DNA of 64,000 nt. Source: Paenibacillus segetis. Its GTDB lineage: Bacteria; Bacillota; Bacilli; Paenibacillales; Paenibacillaceae. Shown in pieces: positions 1 to 9,664 of the stretch. The stretch's first letter is position 1; every line of letters begins with the position of its first letter. Under the pieces are notes generated by a model. The model was not told the DNA's origin, searched no databases, and worked only from the letters and a program-made list of their open reading frames with translations. The stretch is from NCBI RefSeq assembly GCF_014639155.1, contig NZ_BMFT01000006.1, positions 1 through 64,000 of the forward strand, given 5' to 3'. The translations under genes and the position numbers were made by a program.

Positions 1-149
1 GATGATTGTGCTCATTTTGAAACTGACGAGAATATAATTCTCTATTTTTTTGAATTTCACTTTCGTGAATTTCACTCACTCGTTGTTCAGTTTTCAAAGA
101 TCAAACCATTCATTTTTTGTCTTCGCTGTTTTTCAGCGGCGACTTTTAT
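1..149 (-). promoter_or_regulatory. rRNA operon leader with boxA (16S gene lies beyond the left edge)
   Basis: Read on the minus strand, this stretch has a short hairpin (124-138, CGCTG/CAGCG) just after the second promoter. It then has the boxA-like string GATCTTTGAAAAC (about 90-102), followed by the ACTGAACAACGAG run usual just ahead of 16S or 23S rRNA in Paenibacillus and Bacillus. In B. subtilis ygxA also lies next to an rRNA operon (rrnD). I infer that the 16S gene begins just left of position 1; no rRNA sequence itself is inside the window. Confidence 0.75.
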
Positions 150-179
150 AATGTACCACATTCACCCGGTTTAAGTCAA
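150..179 (-). promoter_or_regulatory. rRNA operon promoter P2
   Basis: On the minus strand there is TTGACT (174-179), an 18-bp spacer and TACATT (150-155). The layout and the TGTGG just before the -10 repeat those of the promoter 109 bp upstream, as expected for tandem rRNA promoters. Confidence 0.7.
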
Positions 180-258
180 CAAGTTTTTTTCGTTTTTTTT
201 CAGCCGTTAAACCGACAACCACGATTCAACAAGTTTTTCTTTTTTAGGGGCGAGATAT

Positions 259-288
259 AATTTACCACAGATTCCTCTTAGACGTCAA
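259..288 (-). promoter_or_regulatory. rRNA operon promoter P1
   Basis: On the minus strand there is TTGACG (283-288), an 18-bp spacer ending in TGTGG, and TAAATT (259-264). It lies upstream of a second promoter of the same design and just downstream of the ygxA stop codon. Confidence 0.7.
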
Positions 289-333
289 CCATTTTTGCAA
301 TATACAATTACTGGATGTTTAGAGCCTGAGACT

Positions 334-1212
334 TCATGTCCAATAACGAATTTCACGCCCTTCGCCTAATCCATCTGTTGGACCTTTTGCGCTCTCTTTT
401 ACTAATGAACGGTATACTAATTTGCGTAGTACCATAGGGAGCTCTTCTCTCACGTGATACAACTGTGGCAGTTGCACCAACTCCTGAATGCTCCATGTTT
501 CTTTTCGACTCGCCAAAATTCGTAGCAGCGGTGCGCAACACTCTGACATTTTGGATATCACAAAAAATTCACTAGCTAGTAAAACAAGTTCAATACGCTG
601 TTCAAGAGTCTCTTTCCCATCTGTTAATTCATCAAATAATTTATATACTACCGAATTCAATGGACGCATTTGTTCCCATACACTACTCTCGGGCAAAATC
701 CCTTGTTCGATCAGTTCGATGCGGGCATAATGCTTCAAAGCTTGGATAACACTGTAATAGGCATCCATCAAATCTTTTTCTTTAGCGAATCGCTTCGCCT
801 CTAGATACATTTGCAGAAATTTAGTGAACTCCTTGAATTTACGTTGCTCCCTCATATCTTCCCCGAATTCAGTAATCTTCGTATGTAAAGAAGCTAACTC
901 CCCTTCAGCATCCCAGATCACCTCACCATGGATGAAACACTGTACAATTTCCCGATTATCACCAGCAACTACCCAACGTTGCAGATCATCCCTGCTGATA
1001 TAGAGTAATTGATAATGCATATCCTCGTTCATGCAATGCTCAATCGTCATGTTACCCTCGGTCATATCCTTACAAACAACCAATATTAAAAGCTCAAAAT
1101 CATGCAGCAAAGAGCCATGAAAGTTACCACCTTCATGGCGATATCCGATCGCGCCAATCGCTTGACGCGGGGCCTTCTTCTCATTAACTAAAGAAAAAAT
1201 CCTTGGATCCAC
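334..1212 (-). CDS. ygxA: Nucleotidyltransferase-like protein, YgxA family
   Basis: A 292-residue protein resembling B. subtilis YgxA, a nucleotidyltransferase-like protein of unknown substrate. The N-terminal third has the mixed alpha/beta look of that fold (about residues 15-110). The remainder is helical and resembles a substrate-binding or winged-helix-like region. The start is GTG at 1212, chosen because AGGAGG lies 5 bases upstream (the leader reads GGTAGGAGGATATC). The neighbours support the call: ygzB diverges from it and perR lies close by, as in B. subtilis, and an rRNA leader follows. I did not find a clear GS/DxD catalytic motif, so enzymatic activity is not established. A small hairpin (TTGGCG/CGCCAA, 1227-1244) sits in its leader. 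Confidence 0.75.
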   Translation of the reverse strand: MDPRIFSLVNEKKAPRQAIGAIGYRHEGGNFHGSLLHDFELLILVVCKDMTEGNMTIEHCMNEDMHYQLLYISRDDLQRWVVAGDNREIVQCFIHGEVIWDAEGELASLHTKITEFGEDMREQRKFKEFTKFLQMYLEAKRFAKEKDLMDAYYSVIQALKHYARIELIEQGILPESSVWEQMRPLNSVVYKLFDELTDGKETLEQRIELVLLASEFFVISKMSECCAPLLRILASRKETWSIQELVQLPQLYHVREELPMVLRKLVYRSLVKESAKGPTDGLGEGREIRYWT

Positions 1213-1333
1213 GATATCCTCCTACCTTGGCGTATCCTCGCCAATTCGTTATAATATAGTTCTACACTTTCCAATAGTTTCCTCCTTGCATTTTTTGAAA
1301 AAATAAATTCAAAATAGAATTGAGGTCGGCTAA

Positions 1334-1711
1334 ATGTTCTTTAAATCAAGTAAAATAAACTCGTTTCGGCTATGGGGTTTGCTATTGACTATGTTCGGGA
1401 TGGGGCTGATGGTACTCGGTACTGCCGGCATCGTATTCTGGGGTCAATCAGGCAAGATCGTTGCCGCTATCGGTTTGGTTATCGGTCTAGTCGCAATGCT
1501 TGGAAGTTTAGCCGTTTATTTCTGGGCTGGAATGTTATCTACATCCGCGGTTCAATTAGAATGCCCTGAATGTCACAAACTAACAAAAATGCTTGGGAAA
1601 ACGGATCGTTGTATGTTTTGCAAAACAATTTTAACACTTGATCCCTTACAAGCTACCATCACGGCTGATGAGTTGGAAGCAAATCAATCCACTAATCTCA
1701 CGGCAAAGTAA
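1334..1711 (+). CDS. ygzB: YgzB family membrane protein (UPF0295-like)
   Basis: A 125-residue protein with two hydrophobic segments (about residues 13-35 and 41-68). A cytoplasmic zinc-ribbon-like tail follows, with CPEC and CMFC motifs spaced as in a four-cysteine metal site. This matches the YgzB/UPF0295 family found next to perR and ygxA in Bacillus. The function is unknown. The ATG at 1334 follows a GAGGT ribosome site 9 bases upstream. It is one of the few plus-strand genes here and diverges from ygxA; a two-way terminator separates it from the convergent GH18 gene. Confidence 0.85.
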   Translation: MFFKSSKINSFRLWGLLLTMFGMGLMVLGTAGIVFWGQSGKIVAAIGLVIGLVAMLGSLAVYFWAGMLSTSAVQLECPECHKLTKMLGKTDRCMFCKTILTLDPLQATITADELEANQSTNLTAK

Positions 1712-1732
1712 TAGCATAATATGAATTGACAC

Positions 1733-1776
1733 AAAAAGAAGAAGGTAGACAATGTTAATGTCCCCTTCTTCTTTTT
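1733..1776. terminator. Bidirectional terminator between ygzB and the GH18 gene
   Basis: A perfect 13-bp inverted repeat (AAAAAGAAGAAGG and its complement) with an 18-base loop. It has A-runs on the left arm and T-runs on the right, so it can serve both convergent genes. Confidence 0.8.
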
Positions 1777-1815
1777 GCGTATTTATAAAAGTATATATTT
1801 CGTTGAATTTGCTTA

Positions 1816-3555
1816 TTATTCCATTATTCCATTAAGTACTTCCCACGCATCTTCAGAAGCAAAACTTCTAGTCCAAGTCGCAATCCCAGCAAGTTGAAGC
1901 GATTTAGCTAGCTCTACCCGACGGGCAAGCGATTCTTTATCTTCAAGCCAGATTCGGTAAAGCGCTCCATCTTCGCTGTATTCCACATAGTTTTGCCCAG
2001 TATCCTCCAAAAATTTAGGTTTCAACTTTTTATCCTTGATGATGTCCTGAGCTTTTTTCATACCAATAGCTTTGGAACTAACCACAGTCTTACCGTCTTT
2101 CTGGATTTCTGTCCAAACTCTAGTATATAAAGGAATGGCCAAGATTAACTTATCCGGCGAGACGTTATCTTCTTCCAAAATACGAGTTGCCGCTGAACCC
2201 GCCCAAGGTAAAGAAGCGACTGAACCAGCTACTTGACTAGCAGCCCAATGTTCATCATAAGCCATCAGTATTAAATAATCGACTACCTCGCTAAGTGCTC
2301 TGCGATCCAGGAAAGCCGACCACATCTCACTATTCGATTTGGGCGTAACATCGATCGATACGACTAATCCCTGTTCCTGTGCAAGTGGCCACAGCTCTCT
2401 CATAAACTGCGTCAGGTTGTCCCCATCTTTCGTATACACGTTCTCATAATCGATGTTAATCCCGTCCAGATCAAAGATTTTCGCGTAATGTAGCATTTGC
2501 AAAATAGTGTTCATACGGTTCTCAAAGTTCGACAAAGCCTCTGTTGTCAGATCAGGTTCAAAGCTATTACTGAACAATCCCCAGACCTGTATACCTTTGC
2601 CGTGGGCCCATTTAACATAAGCACTATCCGCCTTGCTTCGAACATTACCACTGCCATCCATCAGGGAGAACCAAGTTGGACTGACAACGTTTATCCCAGG
2701 CATCTCACCAAATGTAGATGGTTTTGGCGCTACTTGATAAACCGCTTCCCATGTTAAATTAACCGTTTTAGACTGCCATTTTTCCTTTGCAGGCGAAGTC
2801 TCCTGCTCCAGCTTCGGGATCGTTATTTCTTCACCTCGGCTGACATCTTTCTTCTTAACAAAGCCGGAATACCCATTATCCAGTTGGGCATAATACCAAT
2901 CATCTACGGTGTCTAGGATTCGTAAATTTGTTCCATCAGGCATATCTGCCAAAATTGGAGTATGGATACTAGCCTCTTGCCTCAAAGGAACCGTGTAATC
3001 CTTTTTACCCGAAGCATTCAGGACCTGAGCCTTTTGAACAGTTTCTCCAGCTTTCATCAGAAGTACGGTACCAGATTCTACATCCTCATAAATCTCCGCA
3101 CCATAAATCTCTTTTAACAGATGCGCAGGTAAATAAAGAACGCCTTCCTTCTCTTCTGGAGCAAAGGCTAGTTGGATTGGCTTATTGTTTATTTTACCAA
3201 CCTTCTCGTCCGTTTTTAAAAATACTAGTTTACGTGACGTCGTGAGAATAACAGATTTAGTATCTTCTTCATACCTAATATTTGGGTCAATCACGGATTG
3301 AATAACCGGAAGCGGCAACTTAAGAGCATCCCCGCTTCCCATAGCCTGCCAGGCCATAAGTTCACCCTCAGCAAATATGGGCCGTTCGTGGGTAACCTTC
3401 CAATCCGGATTCACGTGTTCACGATTGGGCAAAGTAACTGACGCAATCCAATATGCACCTATAATAATTATAATGAGTCCAAATAACCATTTGATTTTAT
3501 TCCCTCTACGTCTACCTCTCCGTCTATAACTACTACTTCTACTACTATGATTCAA
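1816..3555 (-). CDS. Membrane-anchored SH3 and glycoside hydrolase family 18 protein
   Basis: This cell-surface protein of 579 residues probably acts on peptidoglycan or chitin-like glycans. It begins with an Arg-rich cytoplasmic stretch and one membrane segment (about 22-42). A copper-amine-oxidase-N-like stalk (about 80-170) and a bacterial SH3 domain (about 185-240) follow. A GH18 barrel (about 265-575) carries the catalytic signature DLDGINIDYE, with the acid Glu near residue 371. The reading frame extends 21 codons further upstream, but TTG at 3555 is preferred: GGAGG lies 7 bases ahead and the upstream extension is unusual. Related modular proteins in Bacillus are spore-coat or wall hydrolases; the role here is inferred. 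Confidence 0.85.
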   Translation of the reverse strand: MNHSSRSSSYRRRGRRRGNKIKWLFGLIIIIIGAYWIASVTLPNREHVNPDWKVTHERPIFAEGELMAWQAMGSGDALKLPLPVIQSVIDPNIRYEEDTKSVILTTSRKLVFLKTDEKVGKINNKPIQLAFAPEEKEGVLYLPAHLLKEIYGAEIYEDVESGTVLLMKAGETVQKAQVLNASGKKDYTVPLRQEASIHTPILADMPDGTNLRILDTVDDWYYAQLDNGYSGFVKKKDVSRGEEITIPKLEQETSPAKEKWQSKTVNLTWEAVYQVAPKPSTFGEMPGINVVSPTWFSLMDGSGNVRSKADSAYVKWAHGKGIQVWGLFSNSFEPDLTTEALSNFENRMNTILQMLHYAKIFDLDGINIDYENVYTKDGDNLTQFMRELWPLAQEQGLVVSIDVTPKSNSEMWSAFLDRRALSEVVDYLILMAYDEHWAASQVAGSVASLPWAGSAATRILEEDNVSPDKLILAIPLYTRVWTEIQKDGKTVVSSKAIGMKKAQDIIKDKKLKPKFLEDTGQNYVEYSEDGALYRIWLEDKESLARRVELAKSLQLAGIATWTRSFASEDAWEVLNGIME

Positions 3556-3647
3556 TTGGATACCTCCAGAAAAGTATATATAAAATAAAAACGTGAAGAA
3601 TTCCCGAAAGAATCCCACACGTCATCCCAAACACGTAGGTTAATAAA

Positions 3648-4073
3648 TTAATGATCCTGACAATCGCTGCATAGCCCGTATAGTTCCATACGGTGTCCAC
3701 GCACGTGAAATCCAGTCATCTCTTCAGCCTTACGCTCTACTTCCTCCAAAGAGGGGTAAGTAAAATCTTTAATTTTTCCACACTTTTCACAAATGACATG
3801 ATAATGATTCGTTACATCAGCATCAAATCGACTTGAATTATCGCCGTAGGTTAGTTCACGAACCATACCTGCTTCGATAAACATCTTAAGATTATTATAA
3901 ACCGTAGCCACACTCATGTTAGGAAAACGAGGCTCCAAGGACCGATATATCTCATCCGCCGTAGGATGTCCCATCGACTCCATCAAAAAAGTTAATATGG
4001 CGTGACGTTGCGGCGTAATGCGGACACCGTTAATTTTCAGTTGGTCCAATGCATGTTGTACGCGCGTAGTCAT
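3648..4073 (-). CDS. perR: Peroxide-responsive Fur-family repressor PerR
   Basis: The protein is 141 residues from ATG at 4073 and has an N-terminal winged helix with the recognition segment SVATVYNNL. In this numbering it keeps His36, Asp84, His90, His92 and Asp103. These align with PerR His37, Asp85, His91, His93 and Asp104, the Fe/Mn sensing site. The Asp in the last position is what separates PerR from Fur. Two CxxC pairs (95/98 and 135/138) form the structural zinc site. A GTG three codons upstream is possible, but GGTGG is better placed for the ATG. The sequence ahead holds a strong SigA promoter and a candidate PerR box. It probably controls peroxide defence and iron genes. Confidence 0.93.
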   Translation of the reverse strand: MTTRVQHALDQLKINGVRITPQRHAILTFLMESMGHPTADEIYRSLEPRFPNMSVATVYNNLKMFIEAGMVRELTYGDNSSRFDADVTNHYHVICEKCGKIKDFTYPSLEEVERKAEEMTGFHVRGHRMELYGLCSDCQDH

Positions 4074-4086
4074 TATGTCCACCGCC

Positions 4087-4101
4087 TTATATGAATTACA
4101 A
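4087..4101. promoter_or_regulatory. Candidate PerR box
   Basis: TTGTAATTCATATAA on the minus strand matches 11 of the 14 defined positions of the 7-1-7 PerR box (TTATAAT-n-ATTATAA). It lies between the perR promoter and its start codon, where binding would block transcription, so autoregulation is inferred. Confidence 0.55.
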
Positions 4102-4122
4102 AAAAAAGCAATCTACAACTTT

Positions 4123-4152
4123 ATTGTACGTTTATGCTATTTCGTTTGTCAA
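4123..4152 (-). promoter_or_regulatory. perR SigA promoter
   Basis: On the minus strand a consensus TTGACA (4147-4152), an 18-bp spacer and TACAAT (4123-4128). It fits in the 90-bp gap ahead of perR. Confidence 0.75.
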
Positions 4153-4163
4153 CGCAGTGCAAA

Positions 4164-6026
4164 CTATGAACCCGGAGTCTCCTCCAGAGGAACCTCTATT
4201 CCAATTTTGTTCACAACTAAATTACTGTTGCCTTCAACTTTAATAAGATGCTCTCCAGTCCCCATGATTCCCTTAATCTCCTTATTCTCAACGAGAAAGG
4301 GTAGATCCGTGGCAATATTGCCATAACCACTTGAGCCATCTAATGTGTAGTCTGCATATTCAGGGATTTTCAAGTACATTTCTCCAACTGCACTGTACAC
4401 GCCCCAATCTCCGCCAACAAACCTTGAAGAGATGGATATTTTGCCATTCAGCGACTCAGCTCGTAATGCATTTAAGGCACCATCTACTTGAATATTACCA
4501 TTTTTGGTACTTACATTAATATCCGCTTGCGAACCCACGAGAGAAATGCTGCCTACAAGCGTTGATAACTCGACATTACCACTAATCCCTCTACCCTTCA
4601 TATTTCCACCTTGAGTATCAACTGTAGCATTCCCGAAAACTCGGTACAAATCTACATCACCATTTAACGTTTTTGCCGAAACGTCACCAACTACATCCCA
4701 TAATTTTAAGTTCCCATTACCAGTCTGTAGTTTAAATTGACTCATGGCCTGAGTCCCTGTCAAAGAAATCCCACCGCTGGAGGTACTGATATCCAGATCC
4801 AAGAATCGATTCTCAGGTAAAATAATCGTCAGATTCGTTCGCGGATGTCGCTTACCAGAGGTTCCATATACTTTATCTTTTACCGTAAGATTCAGTGTCT
4901 GCCCTTCCGACACATCAACGAATGTCTCTTCCGCAATTGTCTTTGCATCTTGATCTGGAATCTGATCTACCCATACAGCGGCCTTGATAATCACACCTTC
5001 AATTTCCGCTCGTTTCACATCAATATTACCATTAATTCCATCAATAACTACTTTTTTCGTATCCAAATCGATGGGGACTTCGAGTGGAACTTTGTTCATA
5101 AAATAACCCTCTTCGGCACTATAATCAGCTCCGGCAGAGGCAAAATCCAAGCTAACACGTTTCCACAAATGCATATAATGATCCTGCTGGGTTACAGCAA
5201 ATACAGAGAATGCCATAAATATTGACAGGAAAAGCCCCCTAACATCTACACGCATCCTCCGTCCTGGGCGAGGTGTATTTCTCCGGTTCCATAAAAGCAC
5301 TAGAACATGCTCAACGCCAATGAGCACAAGAATCAAAGGCCACCAATCAAGTAGAAGAAGCATATTGTCTCTGCCCGTAATAATATCGTTTATCAGGATG
5401 ACACCCACAGTAATAAGTAAAGTAGAAGCAGTGAATCGCCCTGTACGGAAGAACCGACGACGCCCTTCACGGAAAATTAGAAACAATCCAGTAAGCATAA
5501 GCAGGACGGCTACAAAGTATCCTGCCCCCGCTTGAATGAAACTTTGAAACCATACCGGCTTCTGTCTAAACAGAAATGCAATAAGTCCACCACCGATAAG
5601 AAGGGTGGCAGAAGATACCGTCCTCTCCAAACCAGGATCAGAAGCAGCTATCATTTTTCGAGAAGTATCATCCTCATTTTCCCTTTTGATTCTTATATTA
5701 ATTACATCCGTAGATTGAAGCACATCATAAATGCTATAAAAATAAGCCACTGGAATTAGTAAACCTAACAATAACAGGAGTGGAATGTTTATTCCCATCC
5801 GAACTGATGAGAAATAGATAAGCGCAGAGCCATCTAGTATCGTGAAATAGATAAAGCCTACACCTTTCATAAACATTCTTAAATATAAATGACCTAAGCC
5901 AGGGAAAAGAGCCGATAATAAGCAGGCAATGAACTTTCTTTTGCGTCGTCTAGGTTTAAACCCCCTAGTTTGTACTGAAGCTACTCCCTCAGTGTGGCGT
6001 TCTGACGGTATTAAATCAGGTGACAT
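4164..6026 (-). CDS. Multi-pass membrane protein with C-terminal DUF4097 (LiaG-like) domain
   Basis: A 620-residue protein with three regions. First is a basic N-terminus followed by a TM2-like hydrophobic pair that begins LLSALFPGLGHLYL. Next come several membrane helices that include a LiaI/LiaF-like segment (LITVGVILINDI... WWPLILVLIGV). The second half is a long beta-rich repeat region of the DUF4097 putative-adhesin type, with many short strands ending in Gly/Asn. Start chosen at 6026 (MSPDLIPS), with a GGGGG run 7 bases ahead; the longer reading frame would begin inside the upstream gene's terminator. DUF4097 and LiaF-like proteins often belong to envelope-stress sensing, but no cognate two-component system is adjacent. 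The role is unknown. Confidence 0.75.
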   Translation of the reverse strand: MSPDLIPSERHTEGVASVQTRGFKPRRRKRKFIACLLSALFPGLGHLYLRMFMKGVGFIYFTILDGSALIYFSSVRMGINIPLLLLLGLLIPVAYFYSIYDVLQSTDVINIRIKRENEDDTSRKMIAASDPGLERTVSSATLLIGGGLIAFLFRQKPVWFQSFIQAGAGYFVAVLLMLTGLFLIFREGRRRFFRTGRFTASTLLITVGVILINDIITGRDNMLLLLDWWPLILVLIGVEHVLVLLWNRRNTPRPGRRMRVDVRGLFLSIFMAFSVFAVTQQDHYMHLWKRVSLDFASAGADYSAEEGYFMNKVPLEVPIDLDTKKVVIDGINGNIDVKRAEIEGVIIKAAVWVDQIPDQDAKTIAEETFVDVSEGQTLNLTVKDKVYGTSGKRHPRTNLTIILPENRFLDLDISTSSGGISLTGTQAMSQFKLQTGNGNLKLWDVVGDVSAKTLNGDVDLYRVFGNATVDTQGGNMKGRGISGNVELSTLVGSISLVGSQADINVSTKNGNIQVDGALNALRAESLNGKISISSRFVGGDWGVYSAVGEMYLKIPEYADYTLDGSSGYGNIATDLPFLVENKEIKGIMGTGEHLIKVEGNSNLVVNKIGIEVPLEETPGS

Positions 6027-6125
6027 CTCTCTACCCCCTCTTCTCGTAGCTTTGTCCCTAATTAGATAATAACTGAATTTTGTTGTTTCGTAACTTGGAA
6101 TGAATGGGAAACTGTACCCTTCTAA

Positions 6126-6156
6126 AACAAAAATGCCCCCCATAAAGAGGAGCATT
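6126..6156 (-). terminator. Terminator of the GNAT gene
   Basis: On the minus strand AATGCTCC-loop-GGGGGCATT is followed by TTTTTG and a further T-rich run. It lies just after the acetyltransferase stop codon. Confidence 0.65.
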
Positions 6157-6173
6157 CTTGCAGAAATTAACCA

Positions 6174-6635
6174 TTACCTAGTAAGTTGAAACCGGGTTAA
6201 TTCCACCCCCGGGGCTGCCATCATCGCTCCACAAGGGATGAACCCATATTGTCGATATAGCGAAACTGCCGGAACGTTAAGAGTTCCTGCCGTTACCGCA
6301 ATGGTCTTCATTTCAGAATGCTCCGAAATGACATAATTCAATAAAGCACTTCCAATACCTTGGCGAAAATAATTAGGGTGTACCATTAAACGGGTAATGC
6401 CAAGAGTTGAGGGAATCGACGAAGTTGTTGCAATTGCGCCTAATAGCTCCCCCTCTTCTTCTGCGTAATACCCATAAAATTGTTCCGTACTGTTTCTTAG
6501 TGATTCGAAGGTATCGGGTAGGGGTGGATATTCCATTAAACCTACTGCAAGGGCTTCTAAGCGGTAAGCAGTGTGCTGCAAACTCCATACTTGCTCTACT
6601 ACTTCATGATCATGCAGCGATAACGGAATAATCAT
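6174..6635 (-). CDS. GNAT family N-acetyltransferase
   Basis: A 153-residue single-domain acetyltransferase. Motif A, which binds the pyrophosphate of acetyl-CoA, is visible as MVHPNYFRQGIGSALL (about residues 85-100, the Q/R-x-x-G-x-G/A pattern). A later YRQYGF segment matches the usual C-terminal motif. The substrate cannot be read from sequence. The ATG at 6635 follows a GGGGG run 7 bases upstream. It lies just downstream of gatB on the same strand, 47 bases away, so it may be read through from the gatCAB transcript, although it has its own terminator. Confidence 0.85.
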   Translation of the reverse strand: MIIPLSLHDHEVVEQVWSLQHTAYRLEALAVGLMEYPPLPDTFESLRNSTEQFYGYYAEEEGELLGAIATTSSIPSTLGITRLMVHPNYFRQGIGSALLNYVISEHSEMKTIAVTAGTLNVPAVSLYRQYGFIPCGAMMAAPGVELTRFQLTR

Positions 6636-6682
6636 CCTTGAACCCCCTATAACCAGTCAAATTACTCTTAATTCTGTAGTAA

Positions 6683-8122
6683 TTATCCTTTTAAAGCTTC
6701 GACCAATAGCTTATTAGCTAGCCCTGGATTAGCTTTCCCTTTACTACGTTTCATAACTTGGCCTACTAGGAAGCCAATCGCTTTATCTTTACCCGCTTTA
6801 TAATCCTCAACCGATGCAGGGTTATCAGCGATAACCTCATTTACAATGGCAAGAATAGCCCCTTCGTCACTAATTTGGACAAGTCCTTGCTCCTCAACAA
6901 CTTGTCCAGGTAGTTTGCCGCTGGTTAGCATTTCTTTGAATACGGTCTTAGCAATCTTGGAGCTGATTGTTCCTTTTTCAATCAAACCAATCATTTCACC
7001 AAGACCTTGACCAGAAAGCTTCACTTCAGCTAACTCTTGACCCGTACTATTCAAGTATCCCAGCAAATCACCCATAATCCAGTTGGAGACCGCTTTCGCG
7101 TCACTTGTATACTGGAGACTGTTCTCAAAGAGATCAGCTAGTGGTTTGGATGATGTGATCACTTCCGCATCATAACTAGGAAGTCCTAATTCCGTTGTAT
7201 AACGTGCCTTCCGTGCATCAGGCAACTCTGGAATTGAGGCTTTAATCCGATCCTTCCAAGCTTGATCTATATGCAGTGTCACTAGATCCGGATCTGGGAA
7301 GTAGCGATAATCATGAGCCGCTTCTTTGCTACGCATAGAGAAAGTCTTGCCCTGCGTCTCATCCCAGCGGCGTGTCTCCTGCACAACTATACCGCCCTCG
7401 TCCAAAATCTCGCCCTGACGGAACTGTTCATATTCAAGCCCACGCAATACACCGCGGAACGAGTTCATATTCTTAAGTTCAGCACGCGTGCCAAGTTCCT
7501 TCTGGCCATAAGGACGCAGACTGATATTAGCATCGCAACGCATCGACCCTTCTTCCATTTTCACGTCAGAGACATCGCAATATTGCATAATTGCACGCAG
7601 CTTTTCAAGATATGCTTTCGCTTCCTCAGGGGAAGAAATATCAGGTTCAGAGACGATTTCTACCAAAGGAGTCCCCACGCGATTGAAGTCAACTAAGGAA
7701 GCATAACCTCCGTCGATATGCGTCAATTTACCTGCATCCTCTTCCAAATGAAGACGGGTTATGCCAATTCGTTTCGTTTGACCATCTACTTCAATATCGA
7801 TATAACCGTTCAAACCGATCGGTTGATCAAATTGTGAGATTTGGTAGGCCTTTGGTGAATCCGGATAGAAGTAGTTCTTCCGATCAAATTTGCTGACGTC
7901 GCCGATCTCACAATTCAGCGCCATTGCTGCTTTCATAGCATAATCAACCGCTTGAGCATTCAATACGGGTAATACACCGGGATGTCCGAGACAAACCGGA
8001 CATGTATGACTATTTGGGGGAGCACCAAATTCAGTGGAACAACCGCAGAAGATTTTTGACTTCGTATGCAATTCCACGTGCACTTCCAGCCCAATCACTG
8101 TTTCATATTTGGATGTTGACAT
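6683..8122 (-). CDS. gatB: Asp-tRNA(Asn)/Glu-tRNA(Gln) amidotransferase subunit B
   Basis: A 479-residue GatB of normal length. The catalytic kinase-like cradle domain contains the conserved [10 protein letters not shown] start, the CxC...CPVCLGHPG zinc motif and the [19 protein letters not shown] segment. A GatB/Yqey tail (about 330-479) ends in the usual [12 protein letters not shown]. GatB phosphorylates the mis-charged Glu or Asp and, with GatA and GatC, makes Gln-tRNA or Asn-tRNA in the cytoplasm. It is the last gene of gatC-gatA-gatB; the gaps are 39 and 48 bases. Like most Firmicutes the organism presumably relies on this indirect route for Gln-tRNA. Confidence 0.97.
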   Translation of the reverse strand: MSTSKYETVIGLEVHVELHTKSKIFCGCSTEFGAPPNSHTCPVCLGHPGVLPVLNAQAVDYAMKAAMALNCEIGDVSKFDRKNYFYPDSPKAYQISQFDQPIGLNGYIDIEVDGQTKRIGITRLHLEEDAGKLTHIDGGYASLVDFNRVGTPLVEIVSEPDISSPEEAKAYLEKLRAIMQYCDVSDVKMEEGSMRCDANISLRPYGQKELGTRAELKNMNSFRGVLRGLEYEQFRQGEILDEGGIVVQETRRWDETQGKTFSMRSKEAAHDYRYFPDPDLVTLHIDQAWKDRIKASIPELPDARKARYTTELGLPSYDAEVITSSKPLADLFENSLQYTSDAKAVSNWIMGDLLGYLNSTGQELAEVKLSGQGLGEMIGLIEKGTISSKIAKTVFKEMLTSGKLPGQVVEEQGLVQISDEGAILAIVNEVIADNPASVEDYKAGKDKAIGFLVGQVMKRSKGKANPGLANKLLVEALKG

Positions 8123-8161
8123 ATTAATCCTCCTGCTAACTATTTTGAAATCAATCCCTGC

Positions 8162-9616
8162 TTAGAGTGATGGACGCTGTTTATGATGATCGGTATGAGC
8201 TTCGAAGGCATGAGCTACACGAAGAACGGTGCTCTCGTCAAAAGCTTTGCCGATGATTTGTAGTCCAACTGGAAGACCCTCCGCGAAACCGCAAGGTACA
8301 CTTAGTGCAGGAACACCTGCCAAGCTTACTGGGATTGTCAAAATATCATTTAGGTACATCGTCAGCGGATCATCAACCTGCGATCCCAATGGGAAAGCTG
8401 TCGTCGGAGCTGTAGGTCCGATAATTACATCGTAATTCTGGAACGTTTGATCAAAATCTTGTTTAATCAAAGTCCGTACTTTCTGTGCTTTTAAATAATA
8501 GGCATCGTAATATCCTGAACTTAGGGAGTAGGTTCCGAGCATAATACGACGCTTCACTTCCGAGCCAAAGCCTTGGCTACGCGATTGATGATACAGATCC
8601 AGAAGGTTCCCACCGTTATCAACACGAACACCATAACGTACCCCATCAAATCTGGATAGGTTAGATGATGCCTCCGAAGAAGCGAGAAGATAATATGCGG
8701 CTACAGCATACTCCGTATGCGGTAATGACACCTCTTCCCACACAGCACCAAGACTCTCTAGTACACGGAGAGCTTCCAGTACTGCAGCCTTCACCTGAGG
8801 GTCAATACCATCTAAATATTCCTTAGGTACAGCGATACGTAATCCTTTGACATCCCCAGTCAATGCACTTACATAACTTGGGATCTCAACATTTGCCGAA
8901 GTAGAATCCTTAGGATCGTATCCAGCAATGGCTTGAAGTGCATAGGCAGCATCTTCAACATTTTTGGTAATCGGGCCAATCTGATCTAGTGAAGAAGCAA
9001 ACGCTACAAGACCATAACGCGATACCAGACCATAAGTTGGCTTAAGTCCAACAACTCCGCAATAGGAAGCTGGTTGTCTGATAGATCCACCTGTGTCTGA
9101 ACCCAGCGTGAAATAGGCTTCACCTGCAGCTACAGCAGCAGCCGAACCACCGCTAGATCCACCTGGAACTCTGCTTAAATCCCACGGATTACGTACAGGG
9201 TGGAAGCTAGAATTTTCATTGGATCCGCCCATGGCGAACTCGTCCATATTTAGCTTACCTACATTTACGGACTCCGCCAGCTTCAGTTTGGATACAACGG
9301 TTGCATCATAAATTGGATTATAATTGGATAAAAATTGACTGGCACACGTCGTACGTAAGCCTTCAGTCACCATATTATCCTTAATACCTACGGGCAGACC
9401 AAATAATAAACCAAGCGAGTCCCCTTGAACTAATTTGTCGTCTAGACGGGCCGCTTGTGCCCGAGCCTCCTCCTCATTCAAGGTCAGATAAGCTCCAACA
9501 CGCTCATCACGCTCCCGAATTTTAGCGAACGCCTCTCCTACCACATCGGTTACAGACAGTTCCTTACTGCGGAATTGGTTATGTAATTCCTGCAATGTCA
9601 AATCAAACAGCGTCAC
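8162..9616 (-). CDS. gatA: Asp-tRNA(Asn)/Glu-tRNA(Gln) amidotransferase subunit A
   Basis: A 484-residue amidase-signature enzyme. The complete Ser-cisSer-Lys triad is present: Lys79 in PVGIKDN, Ser154 in [15 protein letters not shown] and Ser178 in [12 protein letters not shown], all at positions normal for GatA. It hydrolyses glutamine and passes ammonia to GatB. Start is GTG at 9616, with AGGAGG 8 bases upstream. It is the middle gene of the gatCAB operon. Confidence 0.97.
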   Translation of the reverse strand: MTLFDLTLQELHNQFRSKELSVTDVVGEAFAKIRERDERVGAYLTLNEEEARAQAARLDDKLVQGDSLGLLFGLPVGIKDNMVTEGLRTTCASQFLSNYNPIYDATVVSKLKLAESVNVGKLNMDEFAMGGSNENSSFHPVRNPWDLSRVPGGSSGGSAAAVAAGEAYFTLGSDTGGSIRQPASYCGVVGLKPTYGLVSRYGLVAFASSLDQIGPITKNVEDAAYALQAIAGYDPKDSTSANVEIPSYVSALTGDVKGLRIAVPKEYLDGIDPQVKAAVLEALRVLESLGAVWEEVSLPHTEYAVAAYYLLASSEASSNLSRFDGVRYGVRVDNGGNLLDLYHQSRSQGFGSEVKRRIMLGTYSLSSGYYDAYYLKAQKVRTLIKQDFDQTFQNYDVIIGPTAPTTAFPLGSQVDDPLTMYLNDILTIPVSLAGVPALSVPCGFAEGLPVGLQIIGKAFDESTVLRVAHAFEAHTDHHKQRPSL

Positions 9617-9664
9617 ACCTATATCCTCCTTCCAAATTGTGCATTATTAACTGATTATACGATC

